Assembly: GCF_029784155.1 (NCBI RefSeq)
Contig: NC_073692.1
Location: 368,757,160-368,821,159, forward strand
DNA: 64,000 bases
Source of the DNA: Uranotaenia lowii
Lineage: Eukaryota > Arthropoda > Insecta > Diptera > Culicidae
Reading direction: 5' to 3'
Made by a program: the position numbers and the translations under genes
Shown here: piece by piece, positions 1 through 11,699 of the stretch
Numbering within the stretch: the stretch's first letter is position 1
Layout: each line of letters begins with the position of its first letter
Notes under the pieces: model-generated
What the model was told of the DNA's origin: nothing
What the model saw: the letters and a program-made list of their open reading frames with translations, nothing else
Database searches by the model: none

Positions 1-2246
1 GTGTTTCATTAACTGTCAAAGAACTCTGTCAAATTGGATCCAAATCTCATCAGTTTTGGATCAATCCTTATACCAGTTCTAAAAAAATAAGTTGAAACTG
101 GTATAATGGATCACCAGTGCGGTTGCTTGGGTCGGAATTCGGGTCTAAACCGGCTGTTTGGACCACGGATATAGGTGAACTAAAGTTTGGAAACAAAATA
201 TTCCTAAACGCCCTTGGCTTGAAGAACCGTGGTCTAAATACTCTTTGACTTAAGACCAAAGGCTTAAGAAGACTTTAAAGTTGTTTTAAGACCCTTAGTC
301 AACATCCAAATTGGATATAAGACGAAGGGCTTGAGAACTTTCCATGGTTAGACCTTGTTAAAAACGCAAGTTTCAGTGGTGGAATGGAGTTATTCTTTAT
401 TCTCAATCTTCGTCTACTCGTTACAATGTTACTTGTATCATTAGCGATAACTTATTTGTCACTATGGATTCCCTGACCGGGAAAATACTCATTTCTCAAT
501 GAGTGAAATAATATTTCTACCCAGAATATCTGGCAACACAGTTGTGTTACCACGAACCTAATTTGAGTAGTTTCGCTTAATCGTGTTGATTTTGATTTTT
601 CAGAACAAAATTTTAAATTTTCCCATACAAACCCAGAAGTCGAAATTTACTCATTTAAACGTTACTTGAAATTTCTGCAAAAAATTATGAATAAGTTTTG
701 ATACAAAACGAAGCTTTTAGATCTCAGGGTTTGAGAAATAAAAAAATGACCCTAAATCAACGAAACGTTGCCCCAAATAACACCAAATCAACGAAACTTC
801 AAATGCAGCACAAAACATCTCATAAAATTTTATTGACGGAGCCACAGTTCAAAAATACTTCATTTCATTCAAAATCCACTTCAAATACGTTCAAATGCTT
901 AAAAACAAGTACCATTTCCGCCAAGCTTGTAAATCTCTCAATGGCCCCATAAATCAACCTTAGCTGTAACAAGCGCGCTTCAAATGAATCAACCGAGCGA
1001 GCCCCTTCAAATTGCAATTGTTCTGCTCTATCGATTACAGTCTAGCTAGATATAGTTTTCTCTGCTCAACCTGTCAGCGGACCACTTGAGGAGGTGCTGA
1101 ACCGAATCGAAAAATTTCACCCGAACGAGATGAAAACAAATAGTCAGTAGATACCTTACACCCACCACCTAATCCTAACCTCAAACCAATCTTCGATGCT
1201 GCCGTAGCTGCTGCTCAAACACCGATGAACTTTCCAGATGCAATCTGCAGCCGCGCACCGATCGATGGTCGGTGGTTGATTTTGTGCAATTTAATTGAAT
1301 TATTGGCTTTGTGGATGCTGCAAGCCGCTTATATGGTTGGGAGTGCCTTGGGGAGGAAAATTCCTGCCCATATGCAGCAGAAACCACAAGATAGTGCAAC
1401 TGTACTATTTTTTTTTCTATGGATGGATAATCGGAAGGAGAAAGAGAAAAGGGTAATTTCCACCAATGAACCCACAAATCAGCTGTTGGTCCGATGCATC
1501 GGAAGAATTGGCTTTTTGCACCGCGGTAGCGCTACTTGAAATTAGTTTTATTCCATGGGATACCTTCGATGCAGCCCCGAAACCCGTGTCGGTTCCTTCG
1601 GAGCCACGGATTGCTTCTTCATTCTTGCTATTCGATTGGAATTGGATATATGCGGTACCAGCTTCGCTCGATTACTGAGGGTCAGCGGAGGAAATGTGAT
1701 TAAAATTGTTTTTTTTTCTTCAAAGGGAGGCATATAATTGTATTTTCAGTTGTTATATCGATATGCAACAAATATCTGTCCATAGTCTGTAAGAAAACAG
1801 GTTTTGGTAATATCGAATTAAATTCTGTGTCCAATGTGGATACAAAACCTCAGCTACAGTCTCTGTCTCAAATACATCGAGAGTACTCCAACGTCGATCT
1901 CTGTTTGTTGGTCTTTCATGGTCCATCCATGTGCCTAAACTTGAAGCTAAAAGTATTGCAAAGTCCTTGATTCACGCAATCATCTCGCAATAGATCACTT
2001 GGATCTAGGAACACTTAGATCTATCTGAAACTCTACATAACAGACTTGTTGATCCTCGGTTAATAAATTCCGGCCAAATTCTCGGTCGAAATATGCTCAA
2101 TAGACCTTCTGTACCTTGACATAAAGACTCTGGGTTGAACAACTCTCGAGCGAAAGACCCTGTTTGGTCGATGGAAAAAAGCTCGATTTGAAAATCCTTG
2201 AACTTGGTTCTAGGCCTGAAAACCCTGTATCTAAATAAATCTAGCC
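1..2246. other. Gene-free left flank
   Basis: No open frame here has a recognisable domain. The two longest ORFs of the GC-richer part (about 1210-1680) overlap on opposite strands and have no start or splice context, so they look fortuitous. Around 1-360 and 1850-2230 the sequence loosely repeats short GACC / CTTGA / CTTGG words, like a very decayed minisatellite. Positions 1000-1700 are of higher complexity than the surroundings and could hold regulatory sequence, but no motif proves it. Confidence 0.5.
68..106. repeat. Short perfect inverted repeat (hairpin)
   Basis: TTATACCAGTT at 68-78 is matched by its exact complement AACTGGTATAA at 96-106, separated by a 17 base A-rich loop. It could be the remnant of a small MITE or a chance palindrome; no flanking duplication is visible. 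Confidence 0.5.
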
Positions 2247-2248
2247 TA

Positions 2249-2275
2249 AAGTCTGCTTCATTTAATATTGGAACA
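2249..2275 (+). repeat. Left TIR of DD37E element
   Basis: A 27 bp terminal inverted repeat, identical to the complement of 3524-3550, preceded by the TA target duplication at 2247-2248. Confidence 0.92.
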
Positions 2276-2410
2276 AATTCTTTTGCTCATTGTGGCGCTC
2301 CTAGTGGACGGATTTGGAAACTTTTTTCACCCACGTGTCGGGAAATTCATTACCTTTCACCATGTATTTATGTCATAACACCAAACGATAGCATTTTGTA
2401 AACAACCGCC

Positions 2411-3420
2411 ATGGAAGCCGAACGGAGAGATCAAATTGTGCACAGTTTTCTTGAAAATCCATTGTTGTCGGCATCGAAGCTAGCTAAACAGCTTAAAATG
2501 CCCAGAAATACCGTATGGCGTGTTATCAAGCAGTACAAGGAAACATTGACGACGGCTCGAAGGCGCATTCGAAGCGTCGGAGTGGAACTGTCGACCGGAA
2601 ACTGCGTGGGAAAGTCATCAAGGCCGTCAAGAGGAATCCCAATCTTTCATACCGCGATTTGACCAATAAGTTCCAGGCCGCTCACAGTACGGTGCGACGA
2701 ATTCGTCTCCGGGAAGGAATAAGGTCATTCCGAGCCAGCAAACAGCCAAATCGGACGCTGAAGCAGAACAATGTGGCCAGAATCCGTGCTCGAAAGCTGT
2801 ACGACCAAGTGCTGACCAAGTTCGACGGATGTATTCTGATGGACGATGAGACCTACGTGAAGGCGGACTTTGGGCAAATCTCAGATCAAAAATTTTATTT
2901 GGCGACGGCTCGGGGGGATGTACCTGCAAAATTTAAGTTCGTGTTTGCGGATAAATTCGCCCGCAAGTACATGATTTGGCAGGGGATATACAGTTGTGGA
3001 CAGAAAACCAAAGTCTTTCTCACTGACAAGACAATGACATCAGAAGTCTACAAAAAAGAGTGCCTACAGAAACGGATTCTGCCGTTTATTCGTGCCCACG
3101 ACCGTCCAGTAATGTTTTGGCCGGACCTCGCAAGCTGCCATTACAGCAAAACGGTTATGGAATGGTACGCAACGAACGGGGTCAGCGTAATACCGAAGGA
3201 CCTCAACCCCCCAAACTGCCCCCAGTTCCGGCCGATAGAGAAATACTGGGCAATCACGAAGCGGAGGCTTAAGGCAAAGGGAAAACTTGTTAGGAACATG
3301 ACTCAAATGAAGAACTGGTGGAATCAAATCGCCAAAACGGTGGACGAAAAGGGTGTGCGCCGCCTAATGTGCCGTATTACGGGAAAAGTACGAGAATTTC
3401 TTCGAAACAGCAATGAATAA
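2411..3420 (+). pseudogene. DD37E transposase, frameshifted near the N terminus
   Basis: Transposase of the IS630/Tc1/mariner superfamily, which cuts and pastes its own element in the nucleus. Translation starts at ATG 2411 (MEAERRDQIVHSFLENP), followed by a helix-turn-helix region (SASKLAKQLKMPRNTVWRVIKQY). Around 2540-2575 the frame moves to the one read from 2515, consistent with loss of one base. The downstream frame is open to TAA 3418-3420 and carries a second HTH-like segment (NLSYRDLTNKFQAAHSTVRRI) and the catalytic core: ILMDDETYVKADF (first D), FWPDLASCHY (second D) and CPQFRPIEKYWAI (E). The second D and the E have 37 residues between them, the DD37E signature. Apart from the frameshift, no catalytic residue is missing. 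The copy is probably inactive; a sequencing error is the main alternative. Confidence 0.88.
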
Positions 3421-3523
3421 TTTTTTTAATTTTTTTTATGAAAGAGTAAAGAAAATGCTACATTTGTATGAAAAACAAATTATGAATTCGTTAATAAATG
3501 ACTGAACTACACGCAATTGTTTG

Positions 3524-3550
3524 TGTTCCAATATTAAATGAAGCAGACTT
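3524..3550 (-). repeat. Right TIR of DD37E element
   Basis: Exact complement of 2249-2275, followed by the TA target duplication at 3551-3552. Confidence 0.92.
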
Positions 3551-3552
3551 TA

Positions 3553-5906
3553 TAAGCCCTACAGTAGAAAACTGGAAAGGCTATAGTTTGGTAGAAGTCT
3601 TCAAGAGACTGTAACCACCTGGGCTGTTCAACATCATTGTTTTTGAAATACATATGTAGGAAACTTGTCCGACTTAAAAAGACTTCTCACCACAACTTTG
3701 TAGGTTGAGCTGCTTCAAGCTGTTTCGATCCATTCCTTATCCCATGGGTCATTTTGTCTTGATCATCCAGACTTTTGCACCCTAAAGTATAGAACGACCA
3801 AAAAGTGCTTGAAGAAAATAACGTTTTGAGTTTAGAGGCACAATTTTCCCGTTTGTTTATATAACGTGCCACTATTAAGCCTACACCTTTTCTGATGTTT
3901 ATTCTTAATTTAAAAAACCGAGTTTTTTCTCTTTTTAAAGTTTACACATTACATGAGGAAGAAAAACAATTGTAAATTTTTTCTGCGGCGAAAAACCGAA
4001 TGCTAAGGTTTTTATTTTCACATGCTGCATCAGATTTTTACAGTTTATTTGTCAACCATCTCAGCAGCAACACGCCACTTCGTCTTGTTCTGCTGTACGC
4101 TCCAGACGACTTTTTTGGTCTTCTTGGGAACGCGAGAGCGTTGAAATCTCTTACGAATTTTTTTTTCAATATCTCCCGTGAATCAATGAATTCTAGAGTG
4201 TTGGGCGTCTTCTAAAACTACGCCCCGAATTGAACGTTATTGGTCAGATACCACTCCAGGGTTTTTTTTGTCTTAATAGCATGCGGCAAAACCACGAATC
4301 GCGTCAACGTAAACTTCCTGGTTGATAACCGGCGCAGTTCTTAAGAAAACGCTTATTTTCTTTCCACATGAGCAAACAAACATTTCTTTGCTTATTTTAA
4401 TAATTTCATATTTTTAAATATCTATGAATTATAAATATATATAGAATTATGAATCATTGAATATTGAGGCAAATTGGGCTTTTCGCAAAACTGTTTATGC
4501 TACAAAAGCTGAAATTTTTTATGCGCGTGCAAAATTTTTCAACACTGTTCCTCTTGTGTGGAGGCCATTTTGAGAACTGAAAAGCCAGCACAGAAAACAA
4601 AATAGGCAGATTATTCCACACAACTGTGACAACAAAACTAGAGGTTTCAAATCTTTTTTCAAAAATTCTATCAATGCTACGTTGAAGTTAAGCACTTTTG
4701 ATCGTTCCACCCTTTATTCGAGAAACTTGAAGTCCCTTTTTGCGCACGTCTATATCTACTGCCATATTGGTTGTTTCTGAAGATTGTAAGATTTCAACAG
4801 TGTACCCAGTAGGCAAATCCACGGTTGTATCAGTTTTTCAATAATAATCTTCTGTTGTTCAGTTCTCATTTAATGCTACCATAACCTTGCAGACTAATCT
4901 TTAGGGTTAGGCCACTATTTCCAGAAGTCCTTTCAAGTTGTAGTGATGTCTCTTTCAGTGTTTGGCAATTATTAAATTTTGAATAAGCCATGTTGTTGCC
5001 AGAACTCTGAGTTTTGTAGTCATTTTTATTGGGTGTCTCATAATATCTATTTAAGCACGATTTAGAATGAACTGTGTAAACACAATTAAAGAGTAAATCC
5101 ATTTTTTTCAATTTTCTGTTCAATTTTCTGTTCTATGTTATAATATGCCAATTATAACATATTATAACAATTTTCTGTTCTGTACTATAGTCTTCTTCTA
5201 CAGTGAATCAATAAAAAATTAGATTCCGGTCAATCGTAGGCCAATTATCGAATTTTTGAACGAAGAAGGTTCATTAAGTTCAAGCATTAAGATAATTTTG
5301 ATCACTTTTTCTTAGTCTTTTGCAAAGTTTTCGATAGAATCTGCAGGCTTCACATACTACGATCAAATACGATTTGGTATGGGCCCAAAAAGTTTCAATC
5401 GTTCTCGCTTGAGGTCAATTTGGCGGATTCATCTCATTCGGTACGATCTAAACTTTGTTGAATTGGTACCAAGCCATCGTGCCCTTTGAGTAGTGAACTG
5501 ATGAAAAATCATGCCAAAACAGTAGGGAAGAATTGGGATACTATATCTCTTTTTATTATTTTCATCAGATCTTTTTGGAAAAAAATAGCAGATCGTCGTC
5601 TTTTGCATTTTCTGATAGCATGTAATTTCAAGTTTACATGCTACAAAAGTTAGATCGATACATGAATCCGTAGATGAACTAGAAGCGTTCTCGTGGGACT
5701 AATCAAATTGTAACATTTTGAAAATTAAAGGAGACTTGATCCTTTATTAAAGGAGACTTGCTCCTTTAATCAGGGTGCCTTGTTGAGCAGTGGCAAAAAT
5801 CATGCAAAATCTAAAGTTAAAAGTAACAATGATTTTTTTTAACAATATTTGTTTTCATTTCTCGATTTTTAAGTGTCAGACAAAAAGAATTTTGAAAGTT
5901 TGTCTT
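3553..5906. other. AT-rich gene-free spacer
   Basis: No supported gene. Short ORFs at 4519-4710 and 4866-5123 have no recognisable domain and biased composition. The one stretch that resembles old coding sequence is listed separately (4045-4331). Confidence 0.5.
4045..4331 (-). pseudogene. Possible degenerate transposase fragment
   Basis: One minus-strand frame reads VINQEVYVDAIRGF near 4330 and, after three stops, ends in a basic stretch (PKKTKKVVWSVQQNKTKWR) before TAA at 4045-4047. The NQEVYVD segment resembles the region after the first catalytic aspartate of Tc1/mariner-type transposases, and the local base composition is more GC-rich than its surroundings. No TIRs were found. It could equally be a decayed fragment of another protein, so the family call is weak. 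Confidence 0.25.
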
Positions 5907-5920
5907 TTACCCTATATTAA

Positions 5921-6364
5921 GGTTGCCAAATTTTTTTTCAGCACGTCTCCGGGCCGGACAAAACTGGGCAATTTTTTATAAAAACCTGACAAAATACGGG
6001 CAATTAATTTTAAAATTGACGACAATAAATCCGGGCAATATCCGGGCAAATTTTGGCAAAACCCAGAAATTACTCAACAAAAACAAAAAAAAAATTAAAA
6101 AATGTTTTTCATCAAAACTTTTCGACAGATTTTAAATCGTATTTTAGGCTACAATAATAACGTTTCATAATTATTTCTATAAAAATTTAGTTTTGGAGGC
6201 ATAAATAAAAAAAAATTACATCACATTTTTTTTTGTTTTGTTTGATTTGCCAAAAAAAAGTGAATAAATGCGGGTAAAATCCGGTCATTTTGCAATGAAA
6301 TCCGGGCAACCGGGCCGGGACTATTCCTAAATTTTGTATTAAGTATCCGGGCAATCTGGCAACA
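5921..6364. mobile_element. Small CCGGGCAA-rich element with long target duplication
   Basis: A 444 bp segment begins GGTTGCCAAAT and ends ATCTGGCAACA, an imperfect inverted terminal pair. It is flanked by a 14 bp near-duplication (5907-5920 TTACCCTATATTAA and 6365-6378 TTACCCTACATTGA; two transitions). Both ends carry clusters of CGGGCAA motifs on the same strand. There is no coding capacity. A related motif cluster occurs inside the hAT-type MITE near 40690-40745. The superfamily is unresolved. Confidence 0.6.
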
Positions 6365-6378
6365 TTACCCTACATTGA

Positions 6379-9300
6379 TTGCATACTTAAAGGCGCAATT
6401 TTCTAATTTTCAGATAAAAGCACTTTTTTGAGTCCTATTTATCAGAAAATTTAATTGGGTAAATATAAGTCATTGGATAAATATTAAAATTTCTTGCCTA
6501 GCAATAATCACAAATGAACCCAATAACATACATTTTGGAAAACTTTTTCTTTAAAAAGTTGAGAGTTTACTTTTGCTTTGAAAATATGGCACTTAGAATA
6601 TTATACTCATTATACTCACATTATACTCCATTCTTTTTCAATTTTTAATGATATTTCATTTATTTTATGATAAAATAAAACTTCAATGTGATTTTTCAAC
6701 GTGTAATACGTGCATCTAGCATATAACTTTAATTTATTCTTTTTCTAGATCAAAATATCAATTTGCTAATAACCAGCTGTAAAACTAAGGACTAATTTTA
6801 AATAATAAAGTTGTTATGAAATCGTCTTAAAAGCTCGCACGTTTTTGTTAAATTTGTAAAGATGTAATGGCATCGAAAAAAAATGGAGATAAGGTGATTT
6901 GCCGCACAGCTAAGCACATGAATTTGGGTTTTCTGCAGTATTTTAGTCATTTCAAACGAATTCAAAGGTGCCTAATCGGGATAGCGCCCGGCACCCTTCC
7001 AAATAAACGAATTTCAAATCAAATCAAATTAACCGAGTTCGCGCTATTTTTTTTGTCGATTGAATTCATATAGGTTTAGTCGACAAGATCCAAAAGTAAA
7101 AATGTTCGGAAAAAGTGACATACAAATTTTAAAAAAATCTTTAACAACAGGTTGTCTGTGCCCAAATGTCTGTGCATAGGAAAATTTGATGTCGTGCCTA
7201 ATGTTGTTCAAACCACCTAATGCACAATGGGAAAACTTGGACCCGAAATCTAAAAAAAAAATTAAAAATGCCACCGTTTTGAGAGCCTGGCATAAAATTC
7301 AGCTTACGTGAAATTTTCTCAGAAGTTCAAATCTTTCGTCGGATTTGAACGGAGCAATCTGAATGGAGTGTTATTCGACCTTTTTTAACCAGTAATAGGA
7401 ATTTCTCCCTACATGTCCTTACAGCATGAAATTTTAAGTCTTTGAAATACCATAAAACGTACTAAAAGGCTCTTTCTCTAACCCTTTGAATATTTTAAAA
7501 GGGACTATATACTGATAAAAAGATAATAGGATGCTATCTGTTTTGCCTCTCATTACCTTTATGAAATAAATGCCATTTCATAAAATTATTGCTTTATGTC
7601 TCCACAGGTTGATCGATTTTTTCATCATGAATAGCCATTTAAAGCTTAAGAATGCACTCAACTACGCTCAAAGTTTACTAATTTATGCTCAAGGTATTCG
7701 ATAAGAATTTATCTTTTCAAAAAATTAGGTTGTTAAAATACTTTTTCACGAATGTAGGATCTTTTTGGTCGGATTAATGCCCGGTTTTTGAGATACAACA
7801 AAAGGGCAAAGGAAGATTGCATCGATCAATTGTTGCACAATCCTATATTTTTTCTAGTCCCGTGTAGATTGTTTTTTTTCAAATTCATGGTGCTAAAATT
7901 GTCACAACGGTTCGTAAAGAAAACCGATTGGTAAAATGTTTTGTTCTGACGTAAAACCTTATTTGCCATTGAAGGAATTAGAAGATTTTATTTAACAACA
8001 TGCACAAAAACGACACGAAAAACGGCATGAAGAAATCACTACGAAAACATCTTGAAGAGTTCAATCCTGAGAAAGAAACGAAGAAAAAGTTGATTTCTGT
8101 AAAGAAGAAGCTGCAGCCAATTGTGTACAAAGTTCAAGTGTTATGCTAAAAATGCGATTGGATGGATATGGTATTTAATTTGAAGGAAATAAATATGCCC
8201 TAAGCTCACTAATGCGATATATTTCGTTGTCTGAAAATTTAAAAAGAATCGGTCAACTAGTTGATATTCTACAGCATTTTTCTCGTGATGCAACTTGAGT
8301 CGGGACAGGCCTTAGTAACGAAATTGCAGAGACTTTACCACTAGACGCAGTAGATTATCCATATCATTTAATTCTTTAACGGGAGATGTTATTGTAAAAT
8401 TAGTTTTAAAGAAAAGATTGTCAAGGAAACGATGTCTTTAATTAACCTAGCGAGAGCTTCAATAATATAAGAGAAAAGTATAGAAAGTTTTTTTTTTACT
8501 TTTTTGGCATTCAATCCGTACTGGAGAATTGGTTTTCTTAGTCGAATACTGAGAGTTTCATTTATATTTTTGCAACGTACAGCTTCTACCGCTTTCTACT
8601 ATCTTCGATGTTTCCGTTGATGCCTTAATCATTTTTGTCCAAAATTTGGCAAAAGTTTTGCTGTTGATAGGTTGAATTTCGGGAGCAATAATCAACATGT
8701 GCTCTGCATTATGTTTTATTTTAATTCAAACGCCAAAGTTTATAGTTTTTAGAATTCCCGATAGTAATCATACAAATACTTAATGCATATGAATTGTACT
8801 GGCCCACAGTCGTTAGAAATATCTCTTAGCTAAATTAATGAACCATTGGCATCCAATGTGCACGCTTTCAGGTACCTATTTTTCTACTATTGATAGAGCC
8901 CGTAAACAATCCCTCCAAGAAGACTAGGTATATCTACCATTGAAACGCGAAACGGCCGTTCCAAATCGAAGAAGGTGCACCGGAGGCCAAGAAATCAATT
9001 GTGAAAGTGGCGCTTCTGGTCATGATCGAAGATTAACCACCGAACCCCGCGGAAAGCACCTCAGGTTTCTTCGGACATCTAGAGGTGCTCTAGAGGAGGC
9101 CCTCGGGATACCTACCGCAACGACTCCGAGGCGGACGACGTGGTTGAATGAAGAAATAAAACTATAACGGGTTGGAAATAGGATTTTGTTTTTCTTCTGT
9201 TGTTTAGTTCATTCGCGGCTCTAAACAAGAGACTCGCGGTTATGAATGGCGAGATCGAATCGGGAGGGAGTTGTTTTCCAGTTAATGCTTCAACACCATT

Positions 9301-10480
9301 GTTGATTGTGCTTGGTTTTATGATACTTTACCTCTCGGAAATTATCCCCGAAGAAATGGGCTGACCGTTGACCACAATTACGATTGAGTCTTATGGCTTT
9401 ATTTAGCGCAATCATTTGGTAGGACAGCAATTTCATATTTTTCAATTTAGATGTGGCTTCAGTCGAAGAAAGTGTCCTCATTTCAGTAATTTATCACATT
9501 AAGGACCGCGAAGAAATACGAAACCACTGAAATCTGGCATTAGTCATCTTAAAACTCGCTGAATGTTGTGATCAATTTGTACAATAGAGTTTCATTATTT
9601 TAATAACATTTCAGTTGTACTTCTGAAGGTGCACATGCACGCCAACCGAAAAAAAAACAAAAAAATTTGTATTTGTTCTGCAATTTGTTAAGTGTTTCAA
9701 TCCCAACTAACCCTTTCGATTGACGGTGCATTCTTTAAAACTAACTTACGTGTTCCTATAGAAAATTGAAAAAAAACTTTTAATCTTTCATTTTCATTAG
9801 TAATCCAAGTGCCATTTAATTAAAAGATTATTTTTTCTTTATCTTTTCCAGGTAAATGACTGGCTTTCGAGTACCTAACGTCCATTCAAGCGTTATTCAA
9901 CTCCTATCTAGACCCAACTAGCTGCCTAATCCAATTAAAAAGCAAAATTCTGCTCCGGGTAACACAGAGTGACTTGACTCAGCTGCATTAAATAGTAGCT
10001 GCTACTAGGCTCATAGTAGAAACACAACAACTGGGGCCGCGAGCTCGAACCCGTCTCGTAAGTAATGAACTTATGCAAAAAGCGCGTTGAATAATTCAAT
10101 CTCTGGTGTCGACCCGAGTACCTGTACCTACTACCTGTTATCAAGCAATGGCGGTGGCGGCCACAAACCATTCTCTGTGTGATGTTGCGATCGATAGAAG
10201 GAAATTTATGCAATCATCAACTTTATCATCACCGGTGCCGTCGGTTTGGCGAATCATCAGGTGGATTATTGAGTCGATTGACGACTGATACAGGCCGACC
10301 ATGATGTTTGAAAATTCACTGCAGCAGCCCAAAAGCTAAGCCCTTGATAAGCCGGTCAGTAAACTGGGTTGCACCGAAATCGGAAACGACGTTGTTTTTA
10401 TTTCATTATTTTCGGTAGAATCCAGTCCAAATTATCGAGTTAGTAAAAACGGACAATTAATTACTCGAAAAATGCTAACC
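6379..10480. other. Gene-free spacer
   Basis: No supported gene. A 49-codon ORF at 8000-8149 (+) is lysine-rich and without recognisable domain. Positions 9880-10370 are of higher complexity than the AT-rich surroundings but carry no diagnostic motif. Confidence 0.45.
8890..9260 (+). other. GC-rich island, possibly an LTR or gene remnant
   Basis: This segment of about 370 bp is much richer in G+C than the flanking DNA and contains an AATAAA at about 9154 followed by a T-rich stretch. A 75-codon ORF (8940-9167) has no recognisable domain. The composition and poly(A)-like signal resemble a transposon LTR or a 3' gene end, but no TG...CA ends or target duplication were identified. Confidence 0.25.
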
Positions 10481-10638
10481 ACATGCTAAAAAAAATTTTT
10501 GTCCGTTCGGCACATGTGCACACTCACATGGCGGTCGAACCATCCATAATTAACTGTACCGAAAAATGTAGTGCCTTCTCTATTGGGTACTACTTCTTCA
10601 ATACAGTTAATTGATGCGGGACAAAGAATTTAGCATGT
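10481..10638. repeat. 158 bp compound inverted repeat (MITE-like)
   Basis: ACATGCTAAA...TTTTTGTCC at the left is mirrored by GGGACAAAGAATTTAGCATGT at 10618-10638. An inner stem (AATTAACTGTA against TACAGTTAATT) lies within it. It has no ORF. It looks like a small foldback MITE; the flanking duplication could not be fixed. Confidence 0.55.
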
Positions 10639-11699
10639 AGTCAAGCTTCTATTTCAAATGCTCTTCGCTCTTTTCACCACCTTAGAATTTTCTTCTGATC
10701 TTCTATCCGTCTTTCATTTCAACTCTTTAACCCTCACCGATAAAGCCGCAAACTCATTTCATAAAACAAATTCACGGTGATTTCTCCTCTTAAAATAGTA
10801 AATTTACTTTCTCATGTTCTCAAGATTAGAAAATTATTAAAGAGTATTATTTTAAGTGCGGCCCGCCGAAAAAACTGGGATTCAAATTGGTCCGTAGGTT
10901 TAAAAGGTTGCTCACTGTTGCTTTATAAAATGTTTTTATTCTTACACTAGCTAACCCATTGTGCTTTGTTACACCTTCCGAAAATCAATCAAATGTGTGA
11001 AAAGACTTTTATTTATTTGTTCATCATTTCAAATTACATTTAAAAATCCTTACAATTAGAGTTGCAACTTGAAATAAAAATTGCAGTACAGAGAAGATTG
11101 GATTTTTTTTATTTTTTTAAAAAATCCTTGTTTTAAATCTGAAATTATTTGAATTTTTCAGTCATTATTTTCTCCATTTGCGAAACTCCCTTCTACCTTT
11201 CTTATCCTTTGGAAGGAGAAAAAGGGGTTTCAAATAACCATAGAAACATTATCAATATCCATATAATACTCTGCCCTGTTAAATTTTAATTCATTAATTT
11301 GAATCGCTCCAGTGAAAGCAGGGAGAAGCATTGAATAATCATAGGAAAAAAAAAATGTACTCAAAAACCCTCTTTTAAATTTGAATAATAAGTTCTCGAG
11401 CGATCCCCAAACATTGTATAAAAGCATCCCTTCCCCTTCTATTGTTCCCATTAGAAAGAGGAAACCTCAAAGCATAAAAAAAATAACATTCTCGTGCCCA
11501 AATCCTTTTCCATGTGAAATTTGGTTCAATTTCTTGAAAAAGTTATCAAGTTGTGCAAAAAATGATAAAGCTTAGTTCTTTTAGAAATGGGACAGTTACA
11601 AATGCGTGTATCTCAAAAACCATTCATTTGATCTAAATACTTTCTTTGAAGGAAATGAAGCTAATCTTATGATAATTCATGAAAAAATTTGAAAAAAAA

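Larger units (their letters stand above)
2249..3550 (+). mobile_element. DD37E (ITmD37E-type) Tc1/mariner-superfamily transposon
   Basis: The element is 1302 bp with perfect 27 bp terminal inverted repeats (2249-2275 starting AAGTCTGCTTCATTT, and its complement at 3524-3550), flanked on both sides by a TA dinucleotide (2247-2248 and 3551-3552), the target duplication of the IS630/Tc1/mariner superfamily. It encloses one transposase reading frame on the + strand. The last two catalytic residues (D of WPDLASCHY and E of RPIEKYW) are 37 residues apart, which identifies the DD37E group known from mosquitoes. Identical TIRs and a long intact frame point to fairly recent activity, although a frameshift near the N terminus breaks the gene. 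Confidence 0.92.

Noticed and set aside
1181..1737. Four overlapping ORFs of 60-104 codons on both strands
   Set aside because: They overlap each other in opposite directions and show no domain, so at most one could be real and none is supported.
8000..8149. 49-codon lysine-rich ORF on the + strand
   Set aside because: No recognisable domain, no splice context and AT-biased composition; it cannot be separated from chance.
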